Source: Hamiltosporidium tvaerminnensis
Taxonomy: Eukaryota > Microsporidia > Dubosqiidae
NCBI GenBank assembly: GCA_022605425.2
Contig: CM061250.1
Coordinates: 434,001-498,000, forward strand
Direction of reading: 5' to 3'
DNA length: 64,000 bases
The first letter of the stretch is position 1, and each line of letters begins with the position of its first letter. Of this stretch, positions 12,354 through 24,290 are shown one piece after another. Position numbers and translations under genes: made by a program. The notes beneath the pieces are model-generated. The model saw only the letters and a list, made by a program, of their open reading frames with translations. It was not told the origin of the DNA and ran no database searches.

Positions 12354-13589
12354 ATGAAAATGCTTACACAAAAATTTAAAGAATATTTTACGAAGAACAA
12401 AAAGCGAATACAGCATTCCGAGGTAAAGATAGCTATTGGAAATGAAGGATGCGATTTGGATTCATTTGTTAGTTCTTTGGTTGTTGGTTATGCAGAAGAT
12501 ATAATACATGTGGTTAATATGAAAAAGGAAGTATTTAAATGTAAAGGTGAATTAATGTGGGTAATTGATAAATTTAAAATTGATATTGAAGATTTAATAT
12601 TTTTGGAACGACCACTTGGCAATTTCAAGGAGCATATAAGGAAAGCAGGTACTTCATTTGTTGTAGGTGATAAATCATATCGAATTACAGATAAAAATAT
12701 TACTTTGGTTTTGACAGATCATAATAAACCTATTGAGGAATTGAATGAAGCTAATGTTGAAATGATAATCGATCATCATAGATTAGAAGACAAAGTCTCT
12801 GAAGCCAAACGTATTTATATTGATACTGATGTTGGCTCAGCTACTACATTGGTATCTAAATACTTAGGATCTGATTTGGCTAAAAAACATCATTGTGTCA
12901 CTCATCCAGATGGTAAAGATAATATACCGCTATTGGAAGATGAAACTGATCCAGATAAAGATCATGAGACTCTATGTGTTTCTTTAGCTAAGTTGCTGCT
13001 TATTCCTATAATTATCGACACCGGACATCTTAAAAGAAGAACCTCGACCTTCGATTATTTAGAGTATCACCGATTAATGAAAGTAGCAAATCTTAAAAAG
13101 AAAGAAGTTAAAAAGTTTAGAAAAGTAATAAAAAAAGTCAGAAGAAATGATAACGAACAACCAACAAATATAATTTTACAAAAAGATTTTAAAATTTACC
13201 GATCACAAAATTTTACATTTGGATGTTCCACAATAAAATATGATTTCGAAGAATGGGCAGAGAGGGAAAGTAAAGAAGTTAAAGGATTCAATAAAGATAG
13301 AACAGGAATGATTTTGTATCTAGTGCTTGAAAACTTCAGAAGAGAAATCGGTTTGGATTTTCTTTTTGTGGGATGTAAGTTAAAAAAGAAAAGACATTTT
13401 ATTATTGTAGGATTTCCTTATATGTCATTCCTTAAAAAAACCTATGAGTTTGTGGAATTAGAATATAAAGGATTGATATATTATAAAGTACCTGTTAAAT
13501 TGTCGAGAAAAATTCTTATGCCAGATGTAAAAAATTTGGTTGAACGAATCAAACTGACAGAGGGAGATAGTAATTTAAGTAATGAGTAG
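12354..13589 (+). CDS. PPX1: Exopolyphosphatase, DHH family (Ppx1-like)
   Basis: A 411-aa protein starting at ATG 12354. Fungal Ppx1 removes terminal phosphates from inorganic polyphosphate chains with divalent metal ions. The DHH phosphoesterase motifs appear in order: motif I GNEGCDLDS (29-37, usual form GNExADLDS), motif II TDHN (121-124), the signature IDHHR (139-143), then DVGSATTL (159-166) and IIDTGHLKRR (221-230). The C-terminal half fits a DHHA2 domain that binds the chain. Length matches the roughly 400-aa fungal enzymes. Motif I has Gly-Cys where Ser-Ala is usual, but the metal-binding Asp residues remain, so activity is plausible. No CCC run lies near the start, unlike many neighbours. 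It stands alone between gene deserts. Related c-PPase or prune-type proteins are the only real alternatives. Confidence 0.9.
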   Translation: MKMLTQKFKEYFTKNKKRIQHSEVKIAIGNEGCDLDSFVSSLVVGYAEDIIHVVNMKKEVFKCKGELMWVIDKFKIDIEDLIFLERPLGNFKEHIRKAGTSFVVGDKSYRITDKNITLVLTDHNKPIEELNEANVEMIIDHHRLEDKVSEAKRIYIDTDVGSATTLVSKYLGSDLAKKHHCVTHPDGKDNIPLLEDETDPDKDHETLCVSLAKLLLIPIIIDTGHLKRRTSTFDYLEYHRLMKVANLKKKEVKKFRKVIKKVRRNDNEQPTNIILQKDFKIYRSQNFTFGCSTIKYDFEEWAERESKEVKGFNKDRTGMILYLVLENFRREIGLDFLFVGCKLKKKRHFIIVGFPYMSFLKKTYEFVELEYKGLIYYKVPVKLSRKILMPDVKNLVERIKLTEGDSNLSNE

Positions 13590-15084
13590 AATTTAAAGAA
13601 AATTAGGGATTGAAATAATAAATTTGCGGTTTTTCTAAATTAGGTAATTTATTAACTAATTTATACTTTGAATTCGAAGGATAGAAGGAAAGTGGAAAAT
13701 AATTTCTATAAAATTAATTATAAAAAGGTTATAGGGAAAAATAAAGGGGTTCGGCTTACTCTTTATGAAATATATATTTACCGTTTTATTTTATTCACTT
13801 CAAATTTTAAAAAAATCTGTTATCTTTAAAAACCATTATACCTTACTTAGAATACAATCTCGGTTGTCACAATATTTAAATCAATCCTTAAAGACATAAA
13901 AACATCATATATGTAGACCAAAAGCATCATTTTTCAAATAATTTTTGAAAAGATATACGAGTTTACTTCTTTCGAAACTCTTGCTCTATAAAATATGAAA
14001 CCTGTATTCGATAATCATTGATATTTCTTATATTAATACATTATCTAGAATGATTTGATATCACATTTTTGTTCTAGTCATAGGCAATGATATTTATTAG
14101 CCTGAAAAAAATAATAGCTAAGCCTTGATTTATCCGAGAATTGTGTTTATTTCTAAAGAACGGAAATTAAAATAAAAAAAACAAAAGATTAGTTTTCCGT
14201 TGCTTTTGACTGTTTTTGGTTTTTGTACATATAAATGTATTGTTTACTCGGTTATATGTTAAATTTTAGAAAACTAAATTGTTAATAAGTATTGTTATTT
14301 AACGATAATAGGCATCCATAAGATTTATTCTAAAATAGAAATATGAACCCATTATTTATTTTAGATAAAGCCATTTCTATCTAAAAAAATAATTTTAAAA
14401 AAAGAAAAGTGAAAATACTAATCAAGAATTCTGAAAATTTTTTAATTATTTTCTTCTAAAATATAAATATTTTGAAAAAAAATTTAAACCAATTTTAACA
14501 GAAAAGAAAATCATTCTATAAGCAATTTGCTACAAATATAACTTATAAAGTTATAGTATTGTTCTGTTCTGAATTCATTTACTATTCAAATTATTTCTGA
14601 TAGTAGTGAATTTGGAAAGTAAATTTGTATGATAATGTCGAAAAATTGAATAGGCAGTAAAAAAATTTACAAATTATTTAAAAAGTTTAGAAAAAGCATC
14701 TTTTAGTCTTGAAAAAGGTTTTTAATTATTTTAAAAATATAATATATAAAATTTAAATGATTTTAGTGATTCTTGTAATATTGTTGATATAGGCTTATAC
14801 ATGAATTTCAACATACCTATATATTTTTGAATTAATGCCCCCTATATGATTATATACAGAATTATTTTGCCAAATAACTACCAACGGCTTTATTAAAAAT
14901 CACAACAAAGAATTCGTATGATAAAAACGTTCATGAAAAAAACCCCTTGGGCTTCGCGGTATATAACTTTATAATTTTAGGAATCAAAAACTTTTTTTGA
15001 TGCAAAAAATTAAATTCTTTTAAATCTATTATACTTAAAATTTTTTTTAGAAAAAAATGTATAGAATATGAGACACTTTATATC
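13590..15084. other. Intergenic, no gene recognised
   Basis: AT-rich spacer downstream of the exopolyphosphatase gene, with stops in all frames and no recognised repeat. Confidence 0.6.
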
Positions 15085-15167
15085 TTGATAATCAAGGTTT
15101 CCATTTTAATGAATTTTGTAGTTTATAGAAGCCAGTTATTAGACTCTTCTAAATTTCTAAAAGAAGG

Positions 15168-15380
15168 TGCCGTAATTTTCAGGAAGGCAGAGCTAAGTTT
15201 GAAGTACGTCTCTAACAGAGAGATCGTCTTCCTGCTCAATGTTCGTTTGTTATTGTGTAAAGAATTGTATTTATAAGTAGAATAATTGTCTTTATTGGTT
15301 TTATTCATCATGGCACACCCCTTCTTCTTATTTTAAAATATAAAATAAAAATATTTATTTGTGATATAACTAATATCACA
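15168..15380 (-). repeat. Interspersed repeat family B, copy 1, with peptide-coding frame
   Basis: Matches the segment at 31361-31583 in opposite orientation. In its own sense it starts with the palindrome TGTGATATTAGTTATATCACA, then an A/T stretch, then GAAGGGGTGTGCCATGATG and an ATG-started frame (15311 down to 15123, 62 codons, MMNKTNKDNYSTYKYNSLHN..). The peptide has a KTISLLETYFKLS block that is also kept in copy 2. Similarity between copies stops near the AAAATTACGGCA junction at about 15168, although this copy's frame stays open to 15123. The family is not recognised. It may be the 5' end of a longer coding mobile element. Confidence 0.6.
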
Positions 15381-15675
15381 GAGTTTTTTTTATTTTCGAT
15401 GCTATAGAATTTTTTATTGTCGTATCCATTACTTACTATAAAAATAAAGTTTAAAAGAGATATGCGATCCCGACAGCAATTATAAAATTATTGACCCGAA
15501 TACCTTTTTAATCTAAAACGTAGCAGTAAAATCTATTTAGCTGGCCAAAAAAATCATGAATTAGATTTTTCAGATTTATACAGCAACGTGAAAAAAAATC
15601 ACCAATCACAAAAATAAGAGAAATAATAAATAATTTAACAAAAGTCAAAATTCTGTATAGTTATACAACTTTTAA

Positions 15676-16100
15676 ATGAACAACTTTGCAAAAAAAGTTA
15701 GGCGATTTCGCTCAATTGAAAAGAGTTTTATATTTGAAATATACATCGATAGCTATAAGAAACCGAAGGTGATGATTCGTGAATTATCAAAGAACCTTAA
15801 AGATAATCATATTCTAAATCAAAGTAGATTGAAACGGAATATTTTATTGGTCTCCATACAATGTGAAAGGTTTAGGGGTGAACTAATTAATAATATAGGG
15901 CTGGTATATGAAGCTTTCCAACTACTTCGCCCTCTAAAAGATCTAAGCCTTACAGTTATATCAACAAAGAAGCTTTGACAAACATTGAGACTGATTTAAT
16001 AGACCTCGAAAGCGTAATAATCGAACGGAAGTTATTAGTAGATTTTACCCGCTTTGATAATTACTTAAAATGTATTTTTGCAGTGCCTAAGCAAATTTAA
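15676..16100 (+). pseudogene. Unknown protein remnant, one frameshift
   Basis: An ATG frame (MNNFAKKVRRFRSIEKSF..) is open for 100 codons to 15978. Shifted by one base at AAGAAGCTTTGACA, a second frame carries on for about 43 codons (ALTNIETDLIDLESVIIERK) to a TAA near 16100. Both have balanced amino-acid composition, unlike the flanking AT-rich noise, so a single gene of about 145 codons with a one-base lesion is likely. It lies 300 bp from family B copy 1 and may belong to a mobile element. No domain is recognised. Confidence 0.4.
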
Positions 16101-18222
16101 TCGGCGAGATACATTGCGAAAACCGTTGCGACGTATTTTACAAAGAAGGAATAATTTAAACACTGTATTTAAAAATAGGAAGAATTTTCTAGTATATATG
16201 TGAAATAATCTTGTTTAAGCTTTAATATTAACGATTTGTTTTAGCTTTTCCTTTTTCTACGAATGGAACACAGTTTACTAGGTAATCAAAGCTCCACCAA
16301 GTTACTAGATTTCCAGTGCGTTTTCTTTTGATTGGTTAGGGTGCCAGTTCAACGCAGACTTACTTGAATGAAAGATAAAGGTTGTTCTAACTGGGGATAA
16401 ATGGTGTTTTCGCTCTTAGTCACATTTATTTTGGTATTTTTTTCGATTTGTTTTTTACACTATTCAGAATTTTAATTTATTTGATGTTATTTGAGTAAGT
16501 TATGCATAGAAATAACACTTACCATTTATTGTCAATTTATTCTTTCATAATGAAAAATTTCGAAAAAAAGATGGTGAATATGAAAGAAAAGACATAAAAT
16601 CATTATAATTGCTGGTATAACATAATTTAAATCTTTGTCTTGCTGCCTAAACACCTAATTTCTAAATATTTTGCTCGTTATGTATTTTGCTTTTTTACAC
16701 ATTTCAGAAACATTAAGAAAAGCTTTAACCAAGTAAATAGCTTTAAAATATTTTGATCGTTGTATTTCTGTTTCTTTTTCGGGTAAAATCTCCTAACTTA
16801 CCCTATAGTATGTTGTGGATACGACATTTATTAATTATATGTTATATGAAAAGGTTATATTTATTTGAAAAACAATCGTCTAGATATTGACTTTATTTGT
16901 AATGCGATTCAGAAAGGAAAGAAAAATACCTAGAGACACTATAACTTAATATTTTTGTCAAAGTGAATTTTGGATCCAAATTGTTTTTAGGTTGCAAAAA
17001 GTTGACTATTAACTCTTTCTGGTAACCTAATTGGGTCAGAGAGTTTCTAAACTAGTTAAAAGCGCAGAGCCTCTTTATTCCTGATCTAAAATCTATAATA
17101 TATGAAAAAAATTATGGCTTAATAAGTGATATTAATTCTAAGTGGTGGCAAAATGTATCGCTTAAGCCGCCTAAAAATTATAATAAAATCAAAGTGTTGA
17201 TTAAAAGAATAAAAATCATCAATAAATGCATGAAACAGACTCTAGTTTTTATGACAGTAAATGTGATTTGTGATAATAAAATGGCTTGTCGATATATCCA
17301 ATGCTTTCTTTATTTATTTTTTTTGTTTTGGAATTATATTACGTTTACAATTTTTCACAGAAGTTTATATCTGCAAACCATGATGTTAGCTACTTAATAG
17401 TTTAGGACATGAATAAATAAATAAAAAAATAAGGTTTATATATCTTTAAGCAGTAAATTTTCGATATAATTTAACTACTCATGAATAAATTTGATACTCA
17501 TAGGTTACCTTTTTCGTTATTCAAAAAAGCAATCAAATTTTTACTTACTCAGTCATCCTCAAAATATATATGCAAATATTACCGATTTTTTTAGCTTTTT
17601 GTTTGCTAGCATTGTGTATTTTTTTATTTCATTCTGTATTATTTATTAGCAGCTTGATCTGCATTCTATAGATGGAACACAATTCACATATAAATTACAT
17701 CTTTGTCAAGTTATAAGGCGTTTCATAGACATTTTTTTTGTTAGCTAAGTCTCTATCATCGAAACGTTTCGTATTATACTCACATTTAAAATGAATGGCT
17801 CTGTTTTCATAGCATTCATTGGTAATTTTTTTTGGACATGTTTTTTTTGCGAATAGATAGAAAAATTTCTAGAACATCGAAATAAATTTAACACAACGTA
17901 AAACATATATTTAAAATAATAAATCATTTGTTATAAGAAAATGCGTTCTGTTAGCTATAATAAAGCAAATGTATATAGCTAAGAATTTTGTACAAAAGTC
18001 ATCTTAATTTTAAAACTTCACAATTATTTAATAATTAGAAATTTTATTTTTAATGTTTATTATCTAGATTAATTTCTACTATTTATTTTACAATCTGATA
18101 TAAATTTAATGTTTAATAAATTAATATTCATAAAGTTTAACGGAATGGTTATAATTTTAAATAAAATAAGAAAAAGCCAAATAAAATAAAAATTTTAGAC
18201 ACTAGAAATCAATTCAATGGTT
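16101..18222. other. Intergenic, no gene recognised
   Basis: AT-rich. Two short look-alike segments (ATGGAACACAGTTTACTAGG near 16263 and ATGGAACACAATTCACAT near 17672) may be old copies of one repeat. A 67-codon frame at 17194-17397 is not convincing. Confidence 0.5.
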
Positions 18223-20067
18223 TTATTCAATAAAACTTGTAAAAATATGCCAGTTTTGACCCACAACTTTTTTTAATACCCGTATCAAGGCTGAGAGTAA
18301 CTGCTTTTCGAATATTTCATTATCATTCTCTTGAGACGGATCACTTCCATCCTTTCGAGATCGATTAATATCTTCTTCATAAAGTTTCAGAAGTGTACTT
18401 ATTACAAATTCAAGAAAATTTCCGATCGATTCTCCGCTCAAAGAAATTAATTTGCTTTTAATTTCGTTTTTCAAGAGAGAAACAGCCTTTGTTTTGTCTA
18501 AATCTTTTTTGTTGTTTTTAACTAACTTCGGAACATATTCTTTAATAAATACTGTCAAAAAATTTTCAATACATTCATTTATTTTGCCTTCCAAGAGAGA
18601 AACAGCCTCTGTTTTGGTTAACGATTCGTCTTTGTTTTGAACTAACTGTGGAAAATATTGTTTAAAAAAATCTGTCAAGAATTTCCCAATAAATTCATTT
18701 ACTTTGCCTTTCAAGAGAGCATCAGCCTCTGTTTTGATTAACGGTTCGTTGTTTTTTTCAACTAACTCCGGAACATATTCTTTAATAAAGTTTATCAAGA
18801 ATTCTTCAATGTATTCATCTATTGTGTCTGAAGATGTTGTAGTAACAGCCTCTTTTTTCCGGATTTTCTCTTTTCTATCTTCCAGCAGCCTTTCATATTC
18901 GGAATCAATACCTGTATCGATTTGTAGACTGTTTGAGATGTTAAATATATTGGTTTTGTTTGAAAGGTTCTCGAACATACTTTTGAGAATTAACAAGGGT
19001 GGTTTCCTGTTTTCTAAATCTTTTAAGATGTTATCTTTATTCTCATAAAACTCTTTCCACAGTGCATCACATGCAGAGCTTAACATGGAGATACCGAGGT
19101 TAAGAATAGGTTGCAAGTCATTTGTTTTTTCAATACTCGAAATCATTTGCTGTTTTAAGCAGAAAAGTGAACGGAGAAATGTATCCACATCTGAAGAAAT
19201 AAAATTAGTGATTGGGAGGAGGATAAAATCAGGGGTTTCGGTGATGATAAAATGCACGAAAAAATTAAGAATGTTAGGTAGACCTTTGCTTTTAACTACC
19301 CAATCTGTAAAGTTAAGAAAACATTCTTTTATATTGCTTTTACGTGATTTATACATAAAAAATAATAGAAAATCCATCCTTTTATCATTTTTAAAATCGA
19401 TTTTGACTGTAGAATTGTTTTCAGTTAAAAACTTTAGCGTTTCTGTTGGGCTGGATAAAGGAATATGAGTTGATTTGATATGCACGGTGTTGTTTGATAT
19501 ACACTGCTCCAAATAACCAAAGGGAATTTTGAAATTTAAAATGATCTTTTCTAAGCTTCCTATGTATTTTTGCAAAAAACGAATCGCATTTCCATTTTTA
19601 ACAAAGCGAAGCCCCATGCTTGCAAAGGAACTAGGTTCATAACTCTTCATGAATGCTTTAAGCTGGTTAACTTCAATAAAATATGGGAGAAAAACAATCT
19701 TTAAATTCTCAAAGTATGTAACATATTTTTGAAGTGCTGCTTGGGGTGTAATAACAGCGTCGCGGGTTGGAAAATAAATCATTTTTATTATTTCTTTAAT
19801 CGACTCAATATTTTTTATGCAAAAACTTATTGGAGGTACTGAGATGTTCGACTCAGTTTTAGTAAAAAGTGTAGAAATACTCTCACAATCGTTGAATTCT
19901 CGTAATATAGTAGCACCTTCCTTTGATTTTTTAAAATCTTCAAATTCTTTCATAAATTTCTTACTAATTTGATTCGCATTCAAATAAATCAAAGTAAAAA
20001 CTACTATCACAAGTAAAGACAAAAAACCAACAATAGCAAACAGTATTTTTTTCGTTTTCTTTTCCAT
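18223..20067 (-). CDS. Membrane-anchored repeat protein, 614 aa, lineage-specific family
   Basis: The longest intact gene here. It starts at ATG 20067 with CCCC four bases upstream (20072-20075 on the plus strand), which supports the start. Residues 8-28 (ILFAIVGFLSLLVIVVFTLIY) after a basic MEKKTKK make a signal-anchor or signal peptide. The middle is helical with aromatic/Cys blocks. Residues about 417-540 hold three imperfect 41-aa repeats: each has an acidic IxEFIxxFL start, an FFKxYxPxLV core, then NKxxxLxKTEAxSLLxxK. The repeats are alike at DNA level too, pointing to fairly recent tandem duplication. A broken paralogue lies at 32605-34100 on the same strand, so this is a gene family. 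No known domain. Probably secreted or membrane-facing, by inference from the anchor. Confidence 0.85.
   Translation of the reverse strand: MEKKTKKILFAIVGFLSLLVIVVFTLIYLNANQISKKFMKEFEDFKKSKEGATILREFNDCESISTLFTKTESNISVPPISFCIKNIESIKEIIKMIYFPTRDAVITPQAALQKYVTYFENLKIVFLPYFIEVNQLKAFMKSYEPSSFASMGLRFVKNGNAIRFLQKYIGSLEKIILNFKIPFGYLEQCISNNTVHIKSTHIPLSSPTETLKFLTENNSTVKIDFKNDKRMDFLLFFMYKSRKSNIKECFLNFTDWVVKSKGLPNILNFFVHFIITETPDFILLPITNFISSDVDTFLRSLFCLKQQMISSIEKTNDLQPILNLGISMLSSACDALWKEFYENKDNILKDLENRKPPLLILKSMFENLSNKTNIFNISNSLQIDTGIDSEYERLLEDRKEKIRKKEAVTTTSSDTIDEYIEEFLINFIKEYVPELVEKNNEPLIKTEADALLKGKVNEFIGKFLTDFFKQYFPQLVQNKDESLTKTEAVSLLEGKINECIENFLTVFIKEYVPKLVKNNKKDLDKTKAVSLLKNEIKSKLISLSGESIGNFLEFVISTLLKLYEEDINRSRKDGSDPSQENDNEIFEKQLLSALIRVLKKVVGQNWHIFTSFIE
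18445..18815 (-). repeat. Three 123-bp in-frame tandem repeats inside the 614-aa gene
   Basis: Minus-strand DNA coding for residues about 417-540 repeats with a 123-bp period. The plus strand shows it as recurring CAAGAGAG(A/C).CAGCCTCTGTTTTG(A/G)TTAACG(A/G)TTCGT blocks at about 18471, 18591 and 18711. Units differ by substitutions without frame loss. Edges are approximate. Confidence 0.75.
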
Positions 20068-20071
20068 TGAA

Positions 20072-20075
20072 GGGG
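20072..20075 (-). promoter_or_regulatory. CCC-type start signal of the 614-aa gene
   Basis: On the minus strand CACCCCTTCAATGG: the C-run ends four bases before the ATG. Runs of C or G just 5' of the start codon are a known transcription/start signal in microsporidian genes. Confidence 0.5.
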
Positions 20076-23000
20076 TGACAAAAAAAACGTATTTGTAGTT
20101 TTATAATTAACCCAAAAAAGAAATTATTCTGGCAATTTACTAAAAATAAAATTTTTATCAAATTTTTTTAAATAAAAAATATAATTTATTATTTCGGAAT
20201 TTAAAAATCAAAAAAATATCTTTTTATGGCTTATAAATCATCAAAATTTCTTCATCAATGATTTTGAATTTAAAAGATCTTTAATTACTTTGATAATTCG
20301 ATCATTTAAAGGAGAATTAATAATTTAAAACAAATTAAAATTATTTAAATAATATATTTTTTTTTGTAGTACACATTCATTTATCAATAAATAATACTGC
20401 TTTTTAATTTTCTATTTAATTTTTTTTCACAGCAAATTACTATTTGTTTGTAATACACATGAATGTATTTTATAAATTTTTTAAATGTACTCAAATTGAA
20501 TTTCCATGCATTTTTAAGAATATAAAAATTACTAAAAACTTATTGTTTCTTAAAAGAGAAATAGTAATTTTAACAATAAATTTGCAATTATTTTTTTCTA
20601 TTTTTAGTACAATAAAAGTTGATTTACGCGACTTAATATATTTAAAAATATTTATAAAAAAATAGTATTTTACTTTCTAGCAAAAATATTCAGCTGAATT
20701 CATTAAATATTGAACTTTACTTAAAATTTAAAGGCTTCTTTCTCATTGGTATATCATTATCTTATTTTAAATCTACTGGAAATTAAATATTAGAAATGTT
20801 TACAACAACTGCTAATTTGTATTTGTATTAAAGTTTTTGAAGATTTTAAATGTGTTTTTTTGTTGGAATTAGAGTTGAATTTCTAATTAGATAAAGCGAT
20901 TGTATCTGATTATTTTAAAGTGAGTGATATATTATATATCTTAAATAAGATTTAAGTTAATTGCAAAACTTATTATATTGGAAAATGAATTTAAATTCTG
21001 TTAATAATTTACGATTTTTATCTATCAAATACATTTTTAGATTCAAATTTACAATCATAAAATTTAATGGTTTCTTAAAAAAAAATGATTTTCATAAATT
21101 AATATGAGATCAACTAATTTAATTATATTCTACATTCATCATAAAGATGATCCATTAAACTAGTTTGATACTAAATTTCGAAATATTTCTTTAACCTTTG
21201 ATGATATTCTGAATACAATACGTAATTTTTCTATGAGTTAGATGAAACCGTACCACCAAAAGTAGGAAAAGAAGTTTCGTTATACATTTGATGATTCTAA
21301 AGACTTTTTTTTGTGTTAGAGTTCTTCGAATTATGAAAACCGGAATAAGAAAATGGAATTTGGTAATTTCTAATCAATGATATGTTCGTAAAATTTCTTA
21401 ATTACTGGAATAAATATGCAAAAAATTTTTGCAAGATATAAGTTCGAGTATTTATCGCAATAAATTACATTTTTAACGATATATTACGATTCAAATCATA
21501 TAATGTAATTCGAAAACACAGGAACAAAAAGAGAAAATTTTTTAGAAATGAACTCAGCATATAGATCTATAATCAAAGAACAATCTAATTTAAATACTTG
21601 TTTTTTGTCTATGTGTTAATGAAATATTGTAATCTTTCATAAAATTTTAGATCATTAAAATTAAAGACGATAATTATTAAAAAATAAATTCATTCTAAAT
21701 TTAGCAAAATAATACAGAAAGTAATATGTTTGTTTAATTTTGAGATTTCAGATTATCGAAACACATGATTTATAAAAAAAAATTCGAATCTTGTCTTAGG
21801 AAGATTATTCTTGCAAAAAATAAAACAAACTCTGCTATTTTTTTATCAAATTGTTGTAAATTGAAATTTATAAAAAAAATTAATTTATCTTTTTAGAAAC
21901 AATCCATTGTTGGCATGTATTGGTGTAAATCACAGACTAATATTGCGCTTCCTGCAATCTTTCTTCCTTCAATGTATATATTACTTTAAATTATATCGAA
22001 TAATATTTACTGAATTAAAATTGCAGGCTTTAGAAGCTAAACAAAAGAAAAAAGCTACAGAAGAAGTTATATGTGTGAAAATGTAAAATTTGCGCCAAAA
22101 AGAAATAACAAATACCGTAAGTAAAAAGGCGCCGTTTTATCATGCAAAAAACACTCTATAAATAATAAAAACACTGTACAATACACTAAATTGTTGGCAA
22201 TATAGCAAATAATGGTATACTAATCAATCACTTATCTGTTTATATCTTGGCGTGCATTTCATTGCATAAAATGACGAACCAATAAATTTCTGTTTTACTT
22301 GCAGAAAAAAGCATAAAAATACACCAAGTATCAAACTCGTCGCCGCCTATTAACAAAAAGAGTCTCCGCTTGATTTTTTTTGAAGCTGAAGAGCTTGGAA
22401 AAAATTCTTAAACAACTAAACATAAATTTTATGCTCTAAACCATGAAAATTGCATTGTGTAGGGTCTATGGTCTATCGATATTCCAAAAAATATGCAATA
22501 ATAGAGAGAAAGATAAATGTATTGAAATAAAATTGTGACTATATAATGGTAATTTAATCGTACGTTCCATGCTGATTTGAAGACCGGTTCAGTCTTAATC
22601 TCAGAATACAATTTAATTTGGTAAAATTAGAAAAAATCAGAGAAATTAAATTTCAAAATTGGTATCTAAGCTTAAAAGTGAATTATTCGATACTATATTT
22701 TTAGCCTTTTTATATCAAATATCTTGTGATTTGGCATACATCTTACCTTGTGTAAATCAATTGCACTGTACGTGACATCCAATGTCAATCGTGTGCTATT
22801 CAAAGCCATCATTAAAGTAGAAGCCTAATGTTGTCTCAAGCAGTTTAAAGATTTTTTTAATTTAAGAACTTCGCAAAACCTTTCACAATTTCAAAAAACC
22901 AATGTACTTAGATTTAAAAACAAAGTGATCTGTGCAATCATACATAATTCTAAATCAAATCAGAGCATAATAGTTAATTTCCGATTTTTAGCTGAAAAGC

Positions 23001-23759
23001 TTCAGTTGTTAGATCTTTACAGAAGTATCTTAAAATCTCTAAATTAAAGAATAAACTTCGAAACTATAAACATTCATATGCTATTAGTACTCTAATTAAT
23101 CTTGGGGTATTTTAGCATGTCAATCAAAGGTAGGCGTTATTGAAAATAAACTATGAGTTTTCTTTTGATGTGTAAAATGTAATATATAATAAACCATAAA
23201 ATAAATTTTAAATAATTTTCAGACATTTTTTCTATGTTTTAATGAATTAATTGTTGCAATAAATAAACCCAAGGTTTAAAGTCGCTGAATCAATAGTTTT
23301 TATAATTTTTCCATCTTAAAACATACCACTCATCAAAAATGTCTTTATGATACTTGAAATTTGTGTTCTGAAGGTAAATAGTGATGCAATGGTTTTACTG
23401 CAAAATTACATATTTGATTCCAAAAACCTTTTTGCAAAAATAGATCTCTCTGCTGATCAATCATCTAATAAAAAAATCTAATAATTCTGTTATAATAGTG
23501 TACCAAGGATTGTATATCTGATAAATAAGCGAAGAATACCAGTTGAAAATCCTCAAATTCTGGGGTTTGTGTGATTACCGAGAGAGAAAGTTTTGTTATA
23601 TGTCTCACAAGATTTAAAGCTCTGCCTAGTTCAAAAACAAAGCGAATTGATGCAAGAAAGCATATTTGTCACTGTAAATCATTTTTTTTACATATAATAC
23701 AACTAAATTCTGAACTTCTAGGATAGAGTCTTGAAATTTATTAAAGCAAAAATATCAGA
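20076..23759. other. Gene desert upstream of the 614-aa gene
   Basis: About 3.7 kb AT-rich DNA without a supported gene. The region may contain the decayed 5' part of the LINE whose reverse-transcriptase block is at 23.9 kb, but I cannot read it through. Confidence 0.5.
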
Positions 23760-24290
23760 AAAATTAAATTCTACTACGGTCTCGAAATCACGGCAAACAA
23801 ATTGGATATGGAAATTATTCAGATATAAAAAAGACAAATTTGGTTTATGTGATATGTTTGCATCTTTGAGCAATGAGGCTCAATCATTAATATAAGCAGT
23901 GATAATATATGTAGATACTGATTCCAGACATTATCATCTCTTTTTCATTGATGATCTTAAGCTTCTTACAAGATCTACAGACCTTAGGATTGTTATAGAG
24001 AGATAAATATGTTTAAAGAAAGATAATTTCAAAAATTTTCAAAAAAAAAACCATATTTGCAACAAGCCTATCATGTGAAAAAAGCTCTGCTACTCGTCGA
24101 ACGGGTGGTTTTTCCCCTTTAAAAATTATAAGATTAGAAAATCGAAGAGAAAATTCAGACTAAAGTCGTTCAAAAAAGCACGAAGCAAAGTAATATAAGA
24201 GTTAAGACTCGCGAGATTTGGTTTAATTAAAGATAGTTATTTCATGCAATTAATCGAGATGAAACATTATGGGTATATAGTTGTATAATA
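23760..24290 (+). pseudogene. Decayed LINE reverse transcriptase fragment (R4/Dong-like)
   Basis: One plus frame reads KFGLCDMFASLSNEAQSLI, a stop, and then YVDTDSRHYHLFFIDDLKLL at about 23911-23970. This matches the reverse-transcriptase order of R2/R4-type non-LTR elements: an 'LFxLCxDPLSxxLN' block followed within about 20 residues by 'HLxFMDDLKLxA', the catalytic motif. FIDDLKL is at 23944-23964. About 280 bp on, LIEMKHYGYIVV resembles the thumb block 'ExYKYLGI' of these enzymes. Stops and frame changes interrupt the region, so it is a fossil. The clade assignment rests on the DDLKL spelling and is tentative. Confidence 0.5.

Noticed and set aside
17194-17397. 67-codon frame with hydrophobic stretch
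   Set aside because: Biased composition, no proper ATG context and no homology recognised.
18452-19468. Several open frames on the plus strand opposite the 614-aa gene
   Set aside because: Shadows of the real gene; they break at its codon wobble positions and have no start signals.
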